From assembly GCF_003991405.1 (NCBI RefSeq), contig NZ_RPEN01000159.1:1-64000 (forward strand): a stretch of 64,000 nt of DNA. Reading direction: 5' to 3'. Of the stretch, positions 29,082 through 38,366 are shown piece by piece; position 1 is the first letter of the stretch; every line of letters starts with the position of its first letter. The notes under the pieces are model-generated. The model saw nothing but the letters and a program-made list of their open reading frames with translations, was not told where the DNA came from and did no database searches. The position numbers were made by a program, and so were the translations under genes. The stretch comes from Pseudorhodobacter sp. E13 (GTDB lineage: Bacteria > Pseudomonadota > Alphaproteobacteria > Rhodobacterales > Rhodobacteraceae).

Positions 29082-30209
29082 CTAAAGCACCGCCGCCACA
29101 GCCCGCTCCAACCGGGCGACTGTGCCCGGCACATCGGCCAGTTTGTCCAAGCCGAACAAGCCGATGCGGAAGGTCTTGAACGCCTCCCCTTCGCCCACCT
29201 GCAACGGCACACCTGCGGCAATCTGCAACCCTTGCTCGCGGAATTTGGCCCCGTTCTGCACCGCAGGGTCATCGGTATAGCTGACCACAACCCCCGGCGC
29301 GCCAAAACCCTCCGCCGCGACCGATCGCACGCCCCGCGCCGCGAACATCGCCCGCACCGCCTCGCCCAGCGCCCATTGCGCGGCTTTCGCCTCGGCAAAT
29401 CCCATAGCCTTGGTTTCGCGCACGGCCTCCAGAAAATCGACCAAAGCATCCGTCGGCATGGTGGCATGATAGGCATGCCCACCGCCCTCATAGGCCGCCA
29501 TGATGCTGCGCCATTTCTTCAGGTCCAGCGCGAAACTGTCCGATGCCGTTGCCTCCAACCGCGCCAGCGCCGCCGCTGACATCATCACCAATCCTGCCGC
29601 CGGGCTGGCCGACCACCCTTTTTGCGGCGCTGAAATCAGCACATCCACCCCTGTGGCTGCCATATCCACCCAGATACAGCCCGAGGCGATGCAATCCAGC
29701 ACCATCAAGGCCCCAACCTCATGCGCGGCCTGTGCCATCTGGGTGATATAGTCATCGGGCAGAATGATCCCGGCGCTGGTTTCCACATGCGGGGCAAAAA
29801 CCACCTCTGGTTTGGCCTCGCGGATACGCGCCACCACATCCGCAATAGGGGGCGGCGCATAAGGCGCACGCGGGTCATTCCCGGTTTGCCGCGCCATCAC
29901 CACATCGACATGGGCTGCAAAGCCGCCAGCCTCAAAAATCTGGCTCCAACGATAGGAAAACCAGCCATTGCGCACCACCAGCACCCGCGCACCCCGGCCA
30001 AACTGCCGCGCCACGGCTTCCATGCCATAGGTCCCGCCCCCCGGAACCACGGCCACAGCCTCCGCTGCGTAAACCTCGCGCAGGGTGGTCGAAATCTCAC
30101 GCATCACCGCCTGAAACTTGGCAGACATATGGTTCAGCGACCGATCCGTGAAGACGACAGAGAATTCCTCCAACCCGTTCGGGTCAATCTCGGGGTGCAA
30201 AGCGGGCAT
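29082..30209 (-). CDS. Class V aminotransferase (PLP-dependent)
   Basis: A 375-residue pyridoxal-phosphate enzyme of the alanine-glyoxylate/serine-pyruvate group. The glycine-rich phosphate-binding region is VVPGGGTYGMEAVARQFG, the cofactor-stacking and Asp region is VLDCIASGCIWVDM, and the Schiff-base Lys is in LISAPQKGWSASPAAG. GGAGAG precedes the ATG. It is divergent from the sulfide:quinone oxidoreductase with 112 bases between starts. The substrate is not resolved; phosphonate or serine/glyoxylate transamination are possible. The adjacency to a sulfide enzyme might point to sulfur amino acid metabolism, but this is inference. Confidence 0.85.
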   Translation of the reverse strand: MPALHPEIDPNGLEEFSVVFTDRSLNHMSAKFQAVMREISTTLREVYAAEAVAVVPGGGTYGMEAVARQFGRGARVLVVRNGWFSYRWSQIFEAGGFAAHVDVVMARQTGNDPRAPYAPPPIADVVARIREAKPEVVFAPHVETSAGIILPDDYITQMAQAAHEVGALMVLDCIASGCIWVDMAATGVDVLISAPQKGWSASPAAGLVMMSAAALARLEATASDSFALDLKKWRSIMAAYEGGGHAYHATMPTDALVDFLEAVRETKAMGFAEAKAAQWALGEAVRAMFAARGVRSVAAEGFGAPGVVVSYTDDPAVQNGAKFREQGLQIAAGVPLQVGEGEAFKTFRIGLFGLDKLADVPGTVARLERAVAAVL

Positions 30210-30276
30210 AATCTCTCCAATTCATGGCGGTTTTCGCAATTTCACGGCAGATTCCGCGTGACTTCAAGCGATAAAA

Positions 30277-30290
30277 CACATTCATATGTG
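30277..30290. promoter_or_regulatory. Short palindrome in the sqr/aminotransferase divergent gap
   Basis: CACATTCATATGTG has complementary 5-base ends (CACAT/ATGTG) in an AT-rich patch 32 bases before the sqr start. It could be an operator for a sulfide-responsive ArsR-type repressor of the SqrR/BigR class, but it does not clearly match their ATTC-N8-GAAT type site. Low confidence. Confidence 0.25.
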
Positions 30291-30321
30291 ACAATCTTTT
30301 AGGGAGGGGAAAGAACCTAAC

Positions 30322-31548
30322 ATGACGCTACATCAGATTGTCATCGTCGGTGGCGGTGCCGCAGGTATCGCCACAGCGGCCAGCTTGCTCAAGCGCCGGA
30401 AGGGCCTGGATATCGCAATCATCGAACCATCCGAGGATCACTTCTATCAACCCGGCTGGACTATGGTCGGCGGCGGCGTGTTTCAAGCCCCGACCACAAG
30501 ACGCAGCACCGCCAGCGTGATGCCCGCAGGCGTCACCCATATCAAAGGCGCCGCTGCCAGTTTCCAGCCCGAAGAAAACCAAGTCGCCCTGTCAGATGGC
30601 CGCAGCGTGACCTATCACATGCTGATCGTCGCCACCGGCATCGCCCCGGCCTGGGATGCCATACCGGGGCTGGAGCAGGCCTTGGGCAAGAACGGCGTCA
30701 CCTCGAACTACCGCTTTGATCTGGCACCCTATACCTACAAACTGGCCCAAAACCTGAAATCCGGCCGCGCCATCTTTACCCAGCCGCCGATGCCGATCAA
30801 ATGCCCCGGCGCACCTCAAAAGGCGATGTATCTGTCCTGCTCGCTATGGGAAAAGGCAGGGGCTCTGGGCAATATCGACGTGCAGTTCCACAATGCCGGA
30901 CCCGCGCTCTTTGGCGTGAAAGACTATGTGCCGCCGCTGATGGACTATATCAAACGCTACAACGCCCATCTGAATTTCGGCAGCAAACTGATCGCAGTGG
31001 ATGGCCCGAACCAAAAGGCAACCTTCGCCCAGACAGGTGCCGATGGCACCACCCAAGAAGTGACACTGGAATATGACATGCTCCACGTCACGCCACCGCA
31101 GCGCGCGGTTGACGCTGTTGCCAAAAGCCCGCTGGCCGATGCCACCGGCTTTGTCGAGGTGAACGCCAAGACCCTGCAACACACCCGTTTCAGCAATATC
31201 TTTGGCATCGGCGATGGCTGCAACACACCCAATTCCAAAACCGCCGCCGCCGCACGCAAACAAGCGCCAATCGTCGCCGTGAACCTGCTCTCGGTTATGG
31301 ACGGCGCCCCGGCAACCCATGCCTATGATGGTTACGGCTCCTGCCCGCTGACGGTGGAACACGGCCGCGCCATCGTGGCCGAGTTCGGCTATGGCGGCAA
31401 ACTTCTGCCCTCTTTCCCGTGGGATAGCACAAAACCCCGCTGGCTCGGTTGGCAACTCAAGGCCAATTTCCTGCCCTGGCTGTATTGGAACGCCATGCTC
31501 AAAGGCCGGGAATGGCTCGCCGCCCCATTGGAACGCCATACCGACTAA
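30322..31548 (+). CDS. sqr: Sulfide:quinone oxidoreductase (type II-like)
   Basis: A 408-residue membrane-associated flavoprotein that oxidises sulfide and passes electrons to quinone. The N-terminal FAD fold is IVIVGGGAAGIATAASLL, and EDHFYQPGWTMVGGG is a family segment. Redox cysteines fit the mitochondrial-type enzyme: Cys161 in IKCPGAPQKAMYLSC and Cys341 in YGSCPLTV. The later FAD segment is FGIGDGCNTPNSKTAAAARKQ. A C-terminal amphipathic, Trp-rich tail (WLGWQLKANFLPWLYWNAML) would anchor it to the membrane. GGGGAAAG precedes the ATG. No rhodanese or persulfide dioxygenase gene is next to it. Confidence 0.9.
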   Translation: MTLHQIVIVGGGAAGIATAASLLKRRKGLDIAIIEPSEDHFYQPGWTMVGGGVFQAPTTRRSTASVMPAGVTHIKGAAASFQPEENQVALSDGRSVTYHMLIVATGIAPAWDAIPGLEQALGKNGVTSNYRFDLAPYTYKLAQNLKSGRAIFTQPPMPIKCPGAPQKAMYLSCSLWEKAGALGNIDVQFHNAGPALFGVKDYVPPLMDYIKRYNAHLNFGSKLIAVDGPNQKATFAQTGADGTTQEVTLEYDMLHVTPPQRAVDAVAKSPLADATGFVEVNAKTLQHTRFSNIFGIGDGCNTPNSKTAAAARKQAPIVAVNLLSVMDGAPATHAYDGYGSCPLTVEHGRAIVAEFGYGGKLLPSFPWDSTKPRWLGWQLKANFLPWLYWNAMLKGREWLAAPLERHTD

Positions 31549-31570
31549 GGCAAAAGGCCCAAACCGCTTT

Positions 31571-31589
31571 CTTTTCGGTCCAAATATCC
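31571..31589 (-). repeat. Copy D, diverged member of the dispersed repeat
   Basis: On the minus strand the sequence reads GGATATTTGGACCGAAAAG, aligning with copies A-C at GGxATTT and the A-rich end. A G/C-rich inverted stretch (GGGGGCAxxxTGCCCCC, 31620-31640) lies just beside it. It occupies the convergent gap after sqr. Similarity is partial, so membership is tentative. Confidence 0.45.
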
Positions 31590-31646
31590 TCAGGGGGTGA
31601 ATTTTCCGCACGGAAAAGAGGGGGCAGAATGCCCCCTGCCCCCGCC

Positions 31647-32372
31647 TTACCCCCGCCGGATCGCCTCAACCACCTGTAGCGCCTGATCGGCCAGCACAGG
31701 CGTGTCACACGCATAGGCAAACATCTCAAACCGATCAGCAAGGGCCGGGTCGCGGTAGCGGGCGTGCATCTGCATGTCCTTCCCCCAAAACGCCGTCACC
31801 CCAATCGACAGATAGGCATTGCAACACCAATCCCGGTGCAATCGGCGCACCAGATCCGCATCCGGCCAGGTCAAAACCTGCGCCCAAAGCGCCTCAACAG
31901 ACCAGCCACCCCTCACAAAGGCACAGATCAGCGCATCCAGTGACCATTGATAGGCGTTTGGCGGCATCTGAAATACCGCGCGCTGAAACGCATCCAGCAC
32001 CTGCCATTGCGCCTGCGTCCATAGCGCTGGGTCGCCCGTAGCACCGCGCAACGTGACCTCAATCCCGATGCCGGAAGGCTCCTCGCCGCACAAGACAACC
32101 TCCATCACGCGCGGCAACAGATAGGCCCAAAGCGCATGGCTCAGGGGTGGGGCATAGGCCCCGCTATACCAATCCTGAACATAGTAAAGCGGAAGCGCAT
32201 CAATATCCGGGCCAAAGAAATCGGCCCGGATATCAGGGTCCATGCAACAGGTGCAGCTCTCTGTATCTTGCGGTTTGTCGCAGCGAAACGCCGCATAGGC
32301 CTGCTGAACAAGCGCATACTGCGGGTGGCCGGGGGGCAGCTTGGCCCCGATTTCCTTGATCTGTTTGCGCAT
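31647..32372 (-). CDS. Uncharacterised protein with CTCCMDP motif, in an Lrp operon
   Basis: A 241-residue soluble protein of no recognised family. A cysteine cluster (ESCTCCMDPDIRADFFGPDI) lies near residue 45, with another Cys pair in RDWCCNAYLSIGV near 190. The rest is rich in Trp and aromatic residues (YYVQDWYSGAYAPPLSHALW). The Cys groups could bind a metal, but that is only a possibility. The ATG at 32372 has GGTGAG upstream inside the end of the preceding Lrp gene; GTG at 32375 is an alternative. It is the third gene of an operon with two Lrp/AsnC regulators. Confidence 0.6.
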   Translation of the reverse strand: MRKQIKEIGAKLPPGHPQYALVQQAYAAFRCDKPQDTESCTCCMDPDIRADFFGPDIDALPLYYVQDWYSGAYAPPLSHALWAYLLPRVMEVVLCGEEPSGIGIEVTLRGATGDPALWTQAQWQVLDAFQRAVFQMPPNAYQWSLDALICAFVRGGWSVEALWAQVLTWPDADLVRRLHRDWCCNAYLSIGVTAFWGKDMQMHARYRDPALADRFEMFAYACDTPVLADQALQVVEAIRRG

Positions 32373-32376
32373 CACC

Positions 32377-32835
32377 TCACCCCAATGGTCCCGGTCTTGC
32401 CTCTTCGGTCAACAGCACATTCGCCTCTACCTGTCCCACGCCGGGCAGCGTCATGATCCGCCGCCGCAGCACGCGTTCAAAATCCGCGATATCACGGGCG
32501 ACCACGCGCAGGCGGTAATCAAACAAGCCCAGAACGTGCTGCACCACCTGCACCTCGGGGATGGCTGTCACCGCGCGCTCAAAATCCTCAAGGCTCACCC
32601 GGCCCTTGGTTGCCAGCTTGACCCCCAGAAACACCGTCACGCCAAAGCCAAGCGCCGGGCGGTCCACCGCGACGCGGCGCCCGGCGATGATTCCCGCTTC
32701 CTCCAGCCGTTTGACCCGCCGCCAAGCCGCAGGCTGGCTAAGACCCAAGCGGCGGCCCAATTCGCCTGCGCTGGTGGTGGCATCGCGGCTAAGGCTGCGC
32801 AACAGCGCGCGATCAAGGTCATCAAGATCCATCAT
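32377..32835 (-). CDS. Lrp/AsnC-family transcriptional regulator (second of pair)
   Basis: A 152-residue feast/famine regulator. The N-terminal HTH (LDDLDRALLRSLSRDATTSA, LGRRLGLSQPAAWRRVKRLEEAGII) is followed by an AsnC ligand domain (VTVFLGVKL, EVQVVQHVLGLFDYRLRVVARDIADFERVL). Such proteins form octamers and respond to amino acids. The ATG at 32835 overlaps the stop of the other Lrp gene (ATGATGG). The protein is only distantly similar to its neighbour, so this is a pair of different regulators and not a recent duplication. Confidence 0.9.
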   Translation of the reverse strand: MMDLDDLDRALLRSLSRDATTSAGELGRRLGLSQPAAWRRVKRLEEAGIIAGRRVAVDRPALGFGVTVFLGVKLATKGRVSLEDFERAVTAIPEVQVVQHVLGLFDYRLRVVARDIADFERVLRRRIMTLPGVGQVEANVLLTEEARPGPLG

Positions 32836-33290
32836 AGCGGCAAGGCACTTTCTTCCTTGATCGTGGCGATCAGCATCAGGGCTTCGATATCAGCAATATG
32901 CGGCAGCGTCAGAATACGCTTGCGATAGATCTCTTGGTATTGCGCCATGTCGCGGGCAATCACATTCAGCCGCACATCGACCCGCCCCAGAAAGGTTTCA
33001 ATCGCGATCACTTCGGGCACCTCGCGCGCTGCCGCCAGAAATTCATCAAAGGCGCGCGGCTCGGTCTTGTCGAGGTTAAAGCGCAAAGACACCTCCACCT
33101 CATACCCCATCGCCCGCCAGTTGATCACAGCGGCAGGCGGCGCAATCAACCCTGCGGCCTGCATCCGCTCCAACCGCCGCCAACAGGTCGCCCCGGTCAC
33201 GCCGGCACGCTCGGCCAATTGGGCGTTGGGCAAGCCGGGATCGGCCAGCAAATGCCGCAAGATGCGCCGATCCGTATCATCTATCTGCAT
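32832..33290 (-). CDS. Lrp/AsnC-family transcriptional regulator (first of pair)
   Basis: A 152-residue regulator. The HTH is IDDTDRRILRHLLADPGLPN, AQLAERAGVTGATCWRRLERMQAAGLI, and the ligand domain has VEVSLRFNLDK, VPEVIAIETFLGRVDVRLNVIARDM and the terminal IADIEALMLIATIKEE. It is the promoter-proximal gene of a three-gene operon and lies divergently from ilvC, with 140 AT-rich bases between starts; control of ilvC or of its own operon is likely but not shown. It is the same length as its partner. Confidence 0.9.
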   Translation of the reverse strand: MQIDDTDRRILRHLLADPGLPNAQLAERAGVTGATCWRRLERMQAAGLIAPPAAVINWRAMGYEVEVSLRFNLDKTEPRAFDEFLAAAREVPEVIAIETFLGRVDVRLNVIARDMAQYQEIYRKRILTLPHIADIEALMLIATIKEESALPL

Positions 33291-33337
33291 GAAAATTTCA
33301 CCAACGCATTATATCACGAATGATTTTTAGGATATAA

Positions 33338-34453
<1,116 letters not shown>

Positions 34454-34464
34454 TCAAAAACCAA

Positions 34465-34498
34465 ACGGGGCGCGACAAGGTCGCGCCCCGTTTTTTTT
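34465..34498 (+). terminator. Rho-independent terminator of ilvC
   Basis: ACGGGGCGCGA (34465-34475) pairs with TCGCGCCCCGT (34481-34491) over 11 bp with a 5-base loop, followed by eight T residues. It starts 12 bases after the ilvC stop. Confidence 0.95.
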
Positions 34499-34667
34499 GC
34501 GGGGGGCGCCCCTTTGGCCTGTGAAATCTGGCACGCCCCTGCCCCGACCCCACGCGACCGACAGGTTGGCCTTGCACCAGGCTTTGGCGCGGCTGTGGGC
34601 AAACAAACACTTGCCGCACCGCATTGCCCCTGTTAGCCGACCAAAACCCAACCTCGCAAAGCACAAC

Positions 34668-35549
34668 ATGACCCAACCCACCCGCGCCGATTGGCTTTCG
34701 ATCCTGTTTCTCGGCGTGGTCTGGGGCGGCACATTCATGGTGGTGTCACTGGCGCTGCGCAGCTATGGCCCGGTTACGGTGGCGGCGGCCCGCGTGGTTC
34801 TGGGCGCGCTGGCGCTGACCTGCGTTGCGATTGCGATGGGGCGCAAGCTGCCGCGCCTTGACCCAAGGCTTTGGGGTTATTTGCTGCCCATCGGCTTGCT
34901 GTCCTCTGCCGTGCCGTTCTCATTGCTGAGCTGGGGGCAAAGCTATGTGCCTTCGGCTTTTGCAGGCCTGTCGATGGCCTCTGTGCCGCTATTCGTGCTG
35001 CCGCTTGCCTATCTTTTCGCGGGCGAGACGCTGAGCCGCAACAAGGCGATGGGCTTTGGCCTTGGCTTTATCGGCACGCTGATCCTGCTGGGGCCGGATA
35101 TTTTAAGCGGGGGGCCTTTGGTGCTGCCGCGATTGGCCTGTATTGCGGCGGCGCTGTGCTATGCCTGCGCCTCGATCCTGACGCGGCGCTGCCCGACCAT
35201 TGACCCCATCACCCTTGCCGCGACCAGTCTGGTGATTGGCGCGGTGCCGATGGTGCCGATGATGCTGTGGCTGGAAGGGTGGCCGAACTGGCAAGGCGGC
35301 ACACCCGGCCTTGCCATCATCCTGCTGGGCCTTGTGCCCACCGCCCTTGCCGCGCTGTTGCGGGTGTCGGTCATTCGCAGCGCGGGCTCTGGCTTCATGA
35401 CGCTGACCAGCTATCAGGTTCCGGTCTGGTCCGTCATTTTTGGGGGTCTGTTTTTGGGAGAACAACTGCCCCTACGTTTTTTGGCAGCGCTGGCGCTGAT
35501 TTTGGCCGGGCTTTTCCTGTCGCAGCGGGGGCGCAAGCCATCAGCTTGA
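34668..35549 (+). CDS. EamA/DMT-family transporter
   Basis: A 293-residue, ten-helix exporter of the drug/metabolite superfamily with the usual tandem EamA halves: WLSILFLGVVWGGTFMVVSL, then YVPSAFAGLSMASVPLFVLPL in the first half, and LVPTALAALLRVSVIRSAGS, YQVPVWSVIFGGLFLGEQLP in the second. Substrate is unknown; family members export amino acids or metabolites. The start at 34668 gives the first membrane helix near the N-terminus; earlier in-frame ATGs are unlikely. Its last 116 bases overlap the methyltransferase gene on the other strand. Confidence 0.88.
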   Translation: MTQPTRADWLSILFLGVVWGGTFMVVSLALRSYGPVTVAAARVVLGALALTCVAIAMGRKLPRLDPRLWGYLLPIGLLSSAVPFSLLSWGQSYVPSAFAGLSMASVPLFVLPLAYLFAGETLSRNKAMGFGLGFIGTLILLGPDILSGGPLVLPRLACIAAALCYACASILTRRCPTIDPITLAATSLVIGAVPMVPMMLWLEGWPNWQGGTPGLAIILLGLVPTALAALLRVSVIRSAGSGFMTLTSYQVPVWSVIFGGLFLGEQLPLRFLAALALILAGLFLSQRGRKPSA

Positions 35550-36300
35550 CCGCCGTCGGGTGAAAGCCCGCGCGCGTTTCGCCAAATTCCATAAAGACGC
35601 ATTTGAACCCGTTGCGGTTGAACGACCGCAGCGCCTCTGTCGCCTCGCGCACAATGGCCATATGCGCCTCATCTTCACGCAGCTTGATCGCGGGCGGGTT
35701 GAAGCCGATCACGATGGATTGCCGCGCGATCCGGCAAAACTCATCCGCGATGGTGCCCCAATGCTCCGGCGCGGCATAAGCCTCAATCGCCTGATAGCAG
35801 CACAGAACGTCAAAGGATTTGTCGGGGTAAGGATAGGGAAGGCAGCCCGCATCGAACAAATCCACCTCCAGCCCAAGGCTTTCGATGATTGGCTGATAAA
35901 TCCAGCCAAGGTTCTTATCGCCGCGCGGGTTGTCATGCGACTTGGCCGTCAATTTATCCAGAAATTTCGGGCGCTTGGCGTTCTTGTTATAATCCTTGGA
36001 CCAGCCGCCGAAATCGGTGCCCCGCACCCGGTGGCCAAAATGCCGCCACACCTCCAGCATGGCACCATGCGCTGTCGAAAGCTCCAGAATATCCAACGGC
36101 GCCGCGCCTGAAAGGGTTTCGGGGAAGTGATGGTGAATCCGCGCCCAAGCCCGTTTGATGTTTTCCGTCCGCGCCAGATATTTAAGCGCGATGCGGCTGA
36201 TCTGATGGTCCGAATATCCGCCCAAGGCGTAATGCGCCGGAAACTCTTTCGGCACATCAGGGGTCCACGCCTGCCGCTCTTGTTGTTCGTTTCTGCGCAC
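35434..36300 (-). CDS. SAM-dependent methyltransferase, overlapping the EamA gene
   Basis: A 288-residue class I methyltransferase. The SAM-binding glycine motif region is LDILELSTAHGAMLEVWRHFG (motif I, atypical because its glycine comes late), then VRGTDFGGWSKD, then DLFDAGCLPYPYPDKSFDVLCCYQAIEAY, a standard motif IV/post-IV region. The last ~38 residues (from KLMACAPAA) are antisense to the EamA C-terminus and look like a read-through tail. The start is GTG at 36300 with AGGTGG five bases upstream; another GTG lies at 36309. The methyl acceptor is unknown. Confidence 0.7.
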   Translation of the reverse strand: MRRNEQQERQAWTPDVPKEFPAHYALGGYSDHQISRIALKYLARTENIKRAWARIHHHFPETLSGAAPLDILELSTAHGAMLEVWRHFGHRVRGTDFGGWSKDYNKNAKRPKFLDKLTAKSHDNPRGDKNLGWIYQPIIESLGLEVDLFDAGCLPYPYPDKSFDVLCCYQAIEAYAAPEHWGTIADEFCRIARQSIVIGFNPPAIKLREDEAHMAIVREATEALRSFNRNGFKCVFMEFGETRAGFHPTAVKLMACAPAATGKARPKSAPALPKNVGAVVLPKTDPQK

Positions 36301-36408
36301 TGTGCCCACCTCTCACTGTTTTTTTGGTTGCCCACACCATAGGGACAAGCCCTAAACAAGACACCCCTTTGCCGCAAGAAACCCGGGCATTGCAGCCAAA
36401 TTGCCGCG

Positions 36409-37407
36409 CTAAACCTGCCCCTGCACCGCTTGCCACAAGGCCAGCGCCTGCGCGGTTTCGGCCACATCATGCACCCGCAGGATATGCGCGCCCATGGCCG
36501 CCCCATGCAGCGCCACGGCAAGCGACCCGGGCATGCGGTCTTTCGCGGCCTCGGCCCCGCCAATCGTGCCAATGAATTTCTTGCGCGACACGCCCAGCAA
36601 CACTGGCAAGCCCAGATCATGCAGAAAGGGCAGGCCCGCCAGCAATGCCAGATTATGCGCTTGGGTCTTGCCAAAGCCGATACCGGGATCAACGATCAAC
36701 CGATCCCGCGCCACCCCGCGTGACAGGGCAAAGCCCACGCGTTCGGCCAGATGGTCCAGAACCTCTAGCAACACATCGTCATACTGTGGATTTTGCTGCA
36801 TCGTGGCCGGGTCGCCTTTGGCATGCATCAAGCAGACGGGCACCCCGCGCGCGGCCACCAGATCGGCAAGCTCTGGGTCATAGGCAAAGGCCGAAACATC
36901 GTTGACAATATCCGCCCCGGCGTCCAGCGCGGCTTCGGCCACGGCGGCCTTGCGGGTATCAATGCTGATCGGGGTGGTAATGCCGGCATCGCGAATGGCG
37001 CGGATGGCCGGGGCCACGCGGCGGATTTCTTCGGCAATGGAAATCGTGTCGGCCCCCGGTCGCGTGCTTTCACCGCCGATATCCAGAATATCGGCCCGCG
37101 CCATCGCCTTGGCCCGCGCCACAGCGGCGGCGGCATTGGTCACATCGCCGCCATCCGAAAAACTGTCGGGCGTGACATTGACGATGCCCATGATCCGGGG
37201 CCGGTCCAGCGACAAACCACACAAAGGCGCGCGCGCGCCAGAGAGCCGCGCCTGATCCTCGGTCGCAAGCTTTGCAGCTGCTTGGGTGACGGTCGCACCG
37301 CCTGCATCACGCAGCACCACCGTATCGAACCACGCAAAGGCACTGCCCGCCAAAGGCAGGCCTGCGCCCTGCCCCAAGCGGGCAACCGGGCCGAGAACAC
37401 GCGCCAT
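36409..37407 (-). CDS. folP: Dihydropteroate synthase
   Basis: A 332-residue enzyme that joins p-aminobenzoate and dihydropterin pyrophosphate, the sulfonamide target. The signature is IMGIVNVTPDSFSDGGDV; further motifs are ILDIGGESTRPGAD, IDTRKAAVAEAALDAGADIVNDVS, and IVDPGIGFGKT near the C-terminus, with GVSRKKFIG. The protein is about 50 residues longer than the E. coli enzyme because of an N-terminal extension (LGPVARLGQGAGLPLAGSAF and following). It starts 3 bases after folB, with GGAGG inside the folB end, so folB-folP is one operon. Confidence 0.97.
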   Translation of the reverse strand: MARVLGPVARLGQGAGLPLAGSAFAWFDTVVLRDAGGATVTQAAAKLATEDQARLSGARAPLCGLSLDRPRIMGIVNVTPDSFSDGGDVTNAAAAVARAKAMARADILDIGGESTRPGADTISIAEEIRRVAPAIRAIRDAGITTPISIDTRKAAVAEAALDAGADIVNDVSAFAYDPELADLVAARGVPVCLMHAKGDPATMQQNPQYDDVLLEVLDHLAERVGFALSRGVARDRLIVDPGIGFGKTQAHNLALLAGLPFLHDLGLPVLLGVSRKKFIGTIGGAEAAKDRMPGSLAVALHGAAMGAHILRVHDVAETAQALALWQAVQGQV

Positions 37408-37410
37408 CGG

Positions 37411-38286
37411 CTAGGCCTCCATCAGGCGCAGCGGCAGTTTGGTTTCGGGCCGGGGCGCGCCGATCACCACCAGTTCCACCGCATGCAGCGCCTCGGCCAG
37501 CCAAACCGCCAGCGCCAAGCCATCGCCCTGCGGCGGATGCACGGAATCCATCACCATCCGCGACGGTGCCCAGACGCTGATCTGCCCGTTGCGCATCGCC
37601 CAGTCCAGCTCCGTGCGGGTGCCCACCACAAAGAACCGCGCATCCTGCGCCGAAACGGCCCAAGCTGCTTGCTCCATGGCCAACAGCTCTATTCGTCGCT
37701 GCGCTCCCGCATCGCTGCTGCGCGGAACGGGCAGGCCCAGTCCCGCCACCGTCAGGATCAAAGCGGCATCCTGCCCCAACTGCGCCAAATACGCCGCCAC
37801 ATCGACCTGCGCCCCCAGAAACACCACCCGAGGGCGCGGCATCACATTGGCCTGCGCCCGCGTTACAGCATCCTTGGAGCGGACAATCTCCACCCCCAGA
37901 TCATAGGGGCCTCGATCAATCTTTTCGATCCGCACAAAGGCCCGCACCGCCTGCGGCTCTCGCAAGATCCGCAGGGCCACACGTTCGGCAAGGGTTTCCA
38001 GCAGGTTGATCCGCTCTGCCTGCAATTCATGGCCGACAGCCTCGGTCAAACGATCGTAAGACAGGATCAGATCGACATCATCGTTCAGGGGCTGCGGCAC
38101 TGGCAGCACCTCGACCACAATGTTGAACCGCACCTTCTGCCGCAGGCCCCGCTCTTGCGCGAAGGCCCCGATTTCCACTTCGACCACATAGTCGCGCACC
38201 GAAATACGGTCGAGAGGGTCTGCCCCCGCAAGCGCGGCAGCACGTTCCTCTGGATGCCCAAAGGCCGTTTCAGGGTCAGATGTCAT
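37411..38286 (-). CDS. folB: Dihydroneopterin aldolase with C-terminal extension
   Basis: A 291-residue protein. Residues about 25-145 are a FolB domain: ISVRDYVVEVEIGAFAQERG, RFNIVVEV, ILSYDRLTEAV, LLETLAERVALRIL and IEKIDRGPYDLGVEI. FolB converts dihydroneopterin to 6-hydroxymethyl-dihydropterin for the FolP step. The E. coli enzyme has only about 120 residues; the remaining ~145 residues here (from RPRVVFLGAQVDVAAYLAQL) form a second domain of unknown function. Translationally linked to folP. The bifunctional nature of the extension is unproven. Confidence 0.88.
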   Translation of the reverse strand: MTSDPETAFGHPEERAAALAGADPLDRISVRDYVVEVEIGAFAQERGLRQKVRFNIVVEVLPVPQPLNDDVDLILSYDRLTEAVGHELQAERINLLETLAERVALRILREPQAVRAFVRIEKIDRGPYDLGVEIVRSKDAVTRAQANVMPRPRVVFLGAQVDVAAYLAQLGQDAALILTVAGLGLPVPRSSDAGAQRRIELLAMEQAAWAVSAQDARFFVVGTRTELDWAMRNGQISVWAPSRMVMDSVHPPQGDGLALAVWLAEALHAVELVVIGAPRPETKLPLRLMEA

Positions 38287-38366
38287 GGCGCTCCACTCGG
38301 CTTATCGCACTTGTCCCGTGCATAGCCGTTTCGCGCCCCTTTGCACAAGGGACGCGTGCCGCCCGA

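Noticed and set aside
36793-38325. Long plus-strand ORF of 510 codons opposite folP and folB
   Set aside because: It is the antisense shadow of two well-supported folate genes and has a His/Arg-rich composition typical of such shadows.
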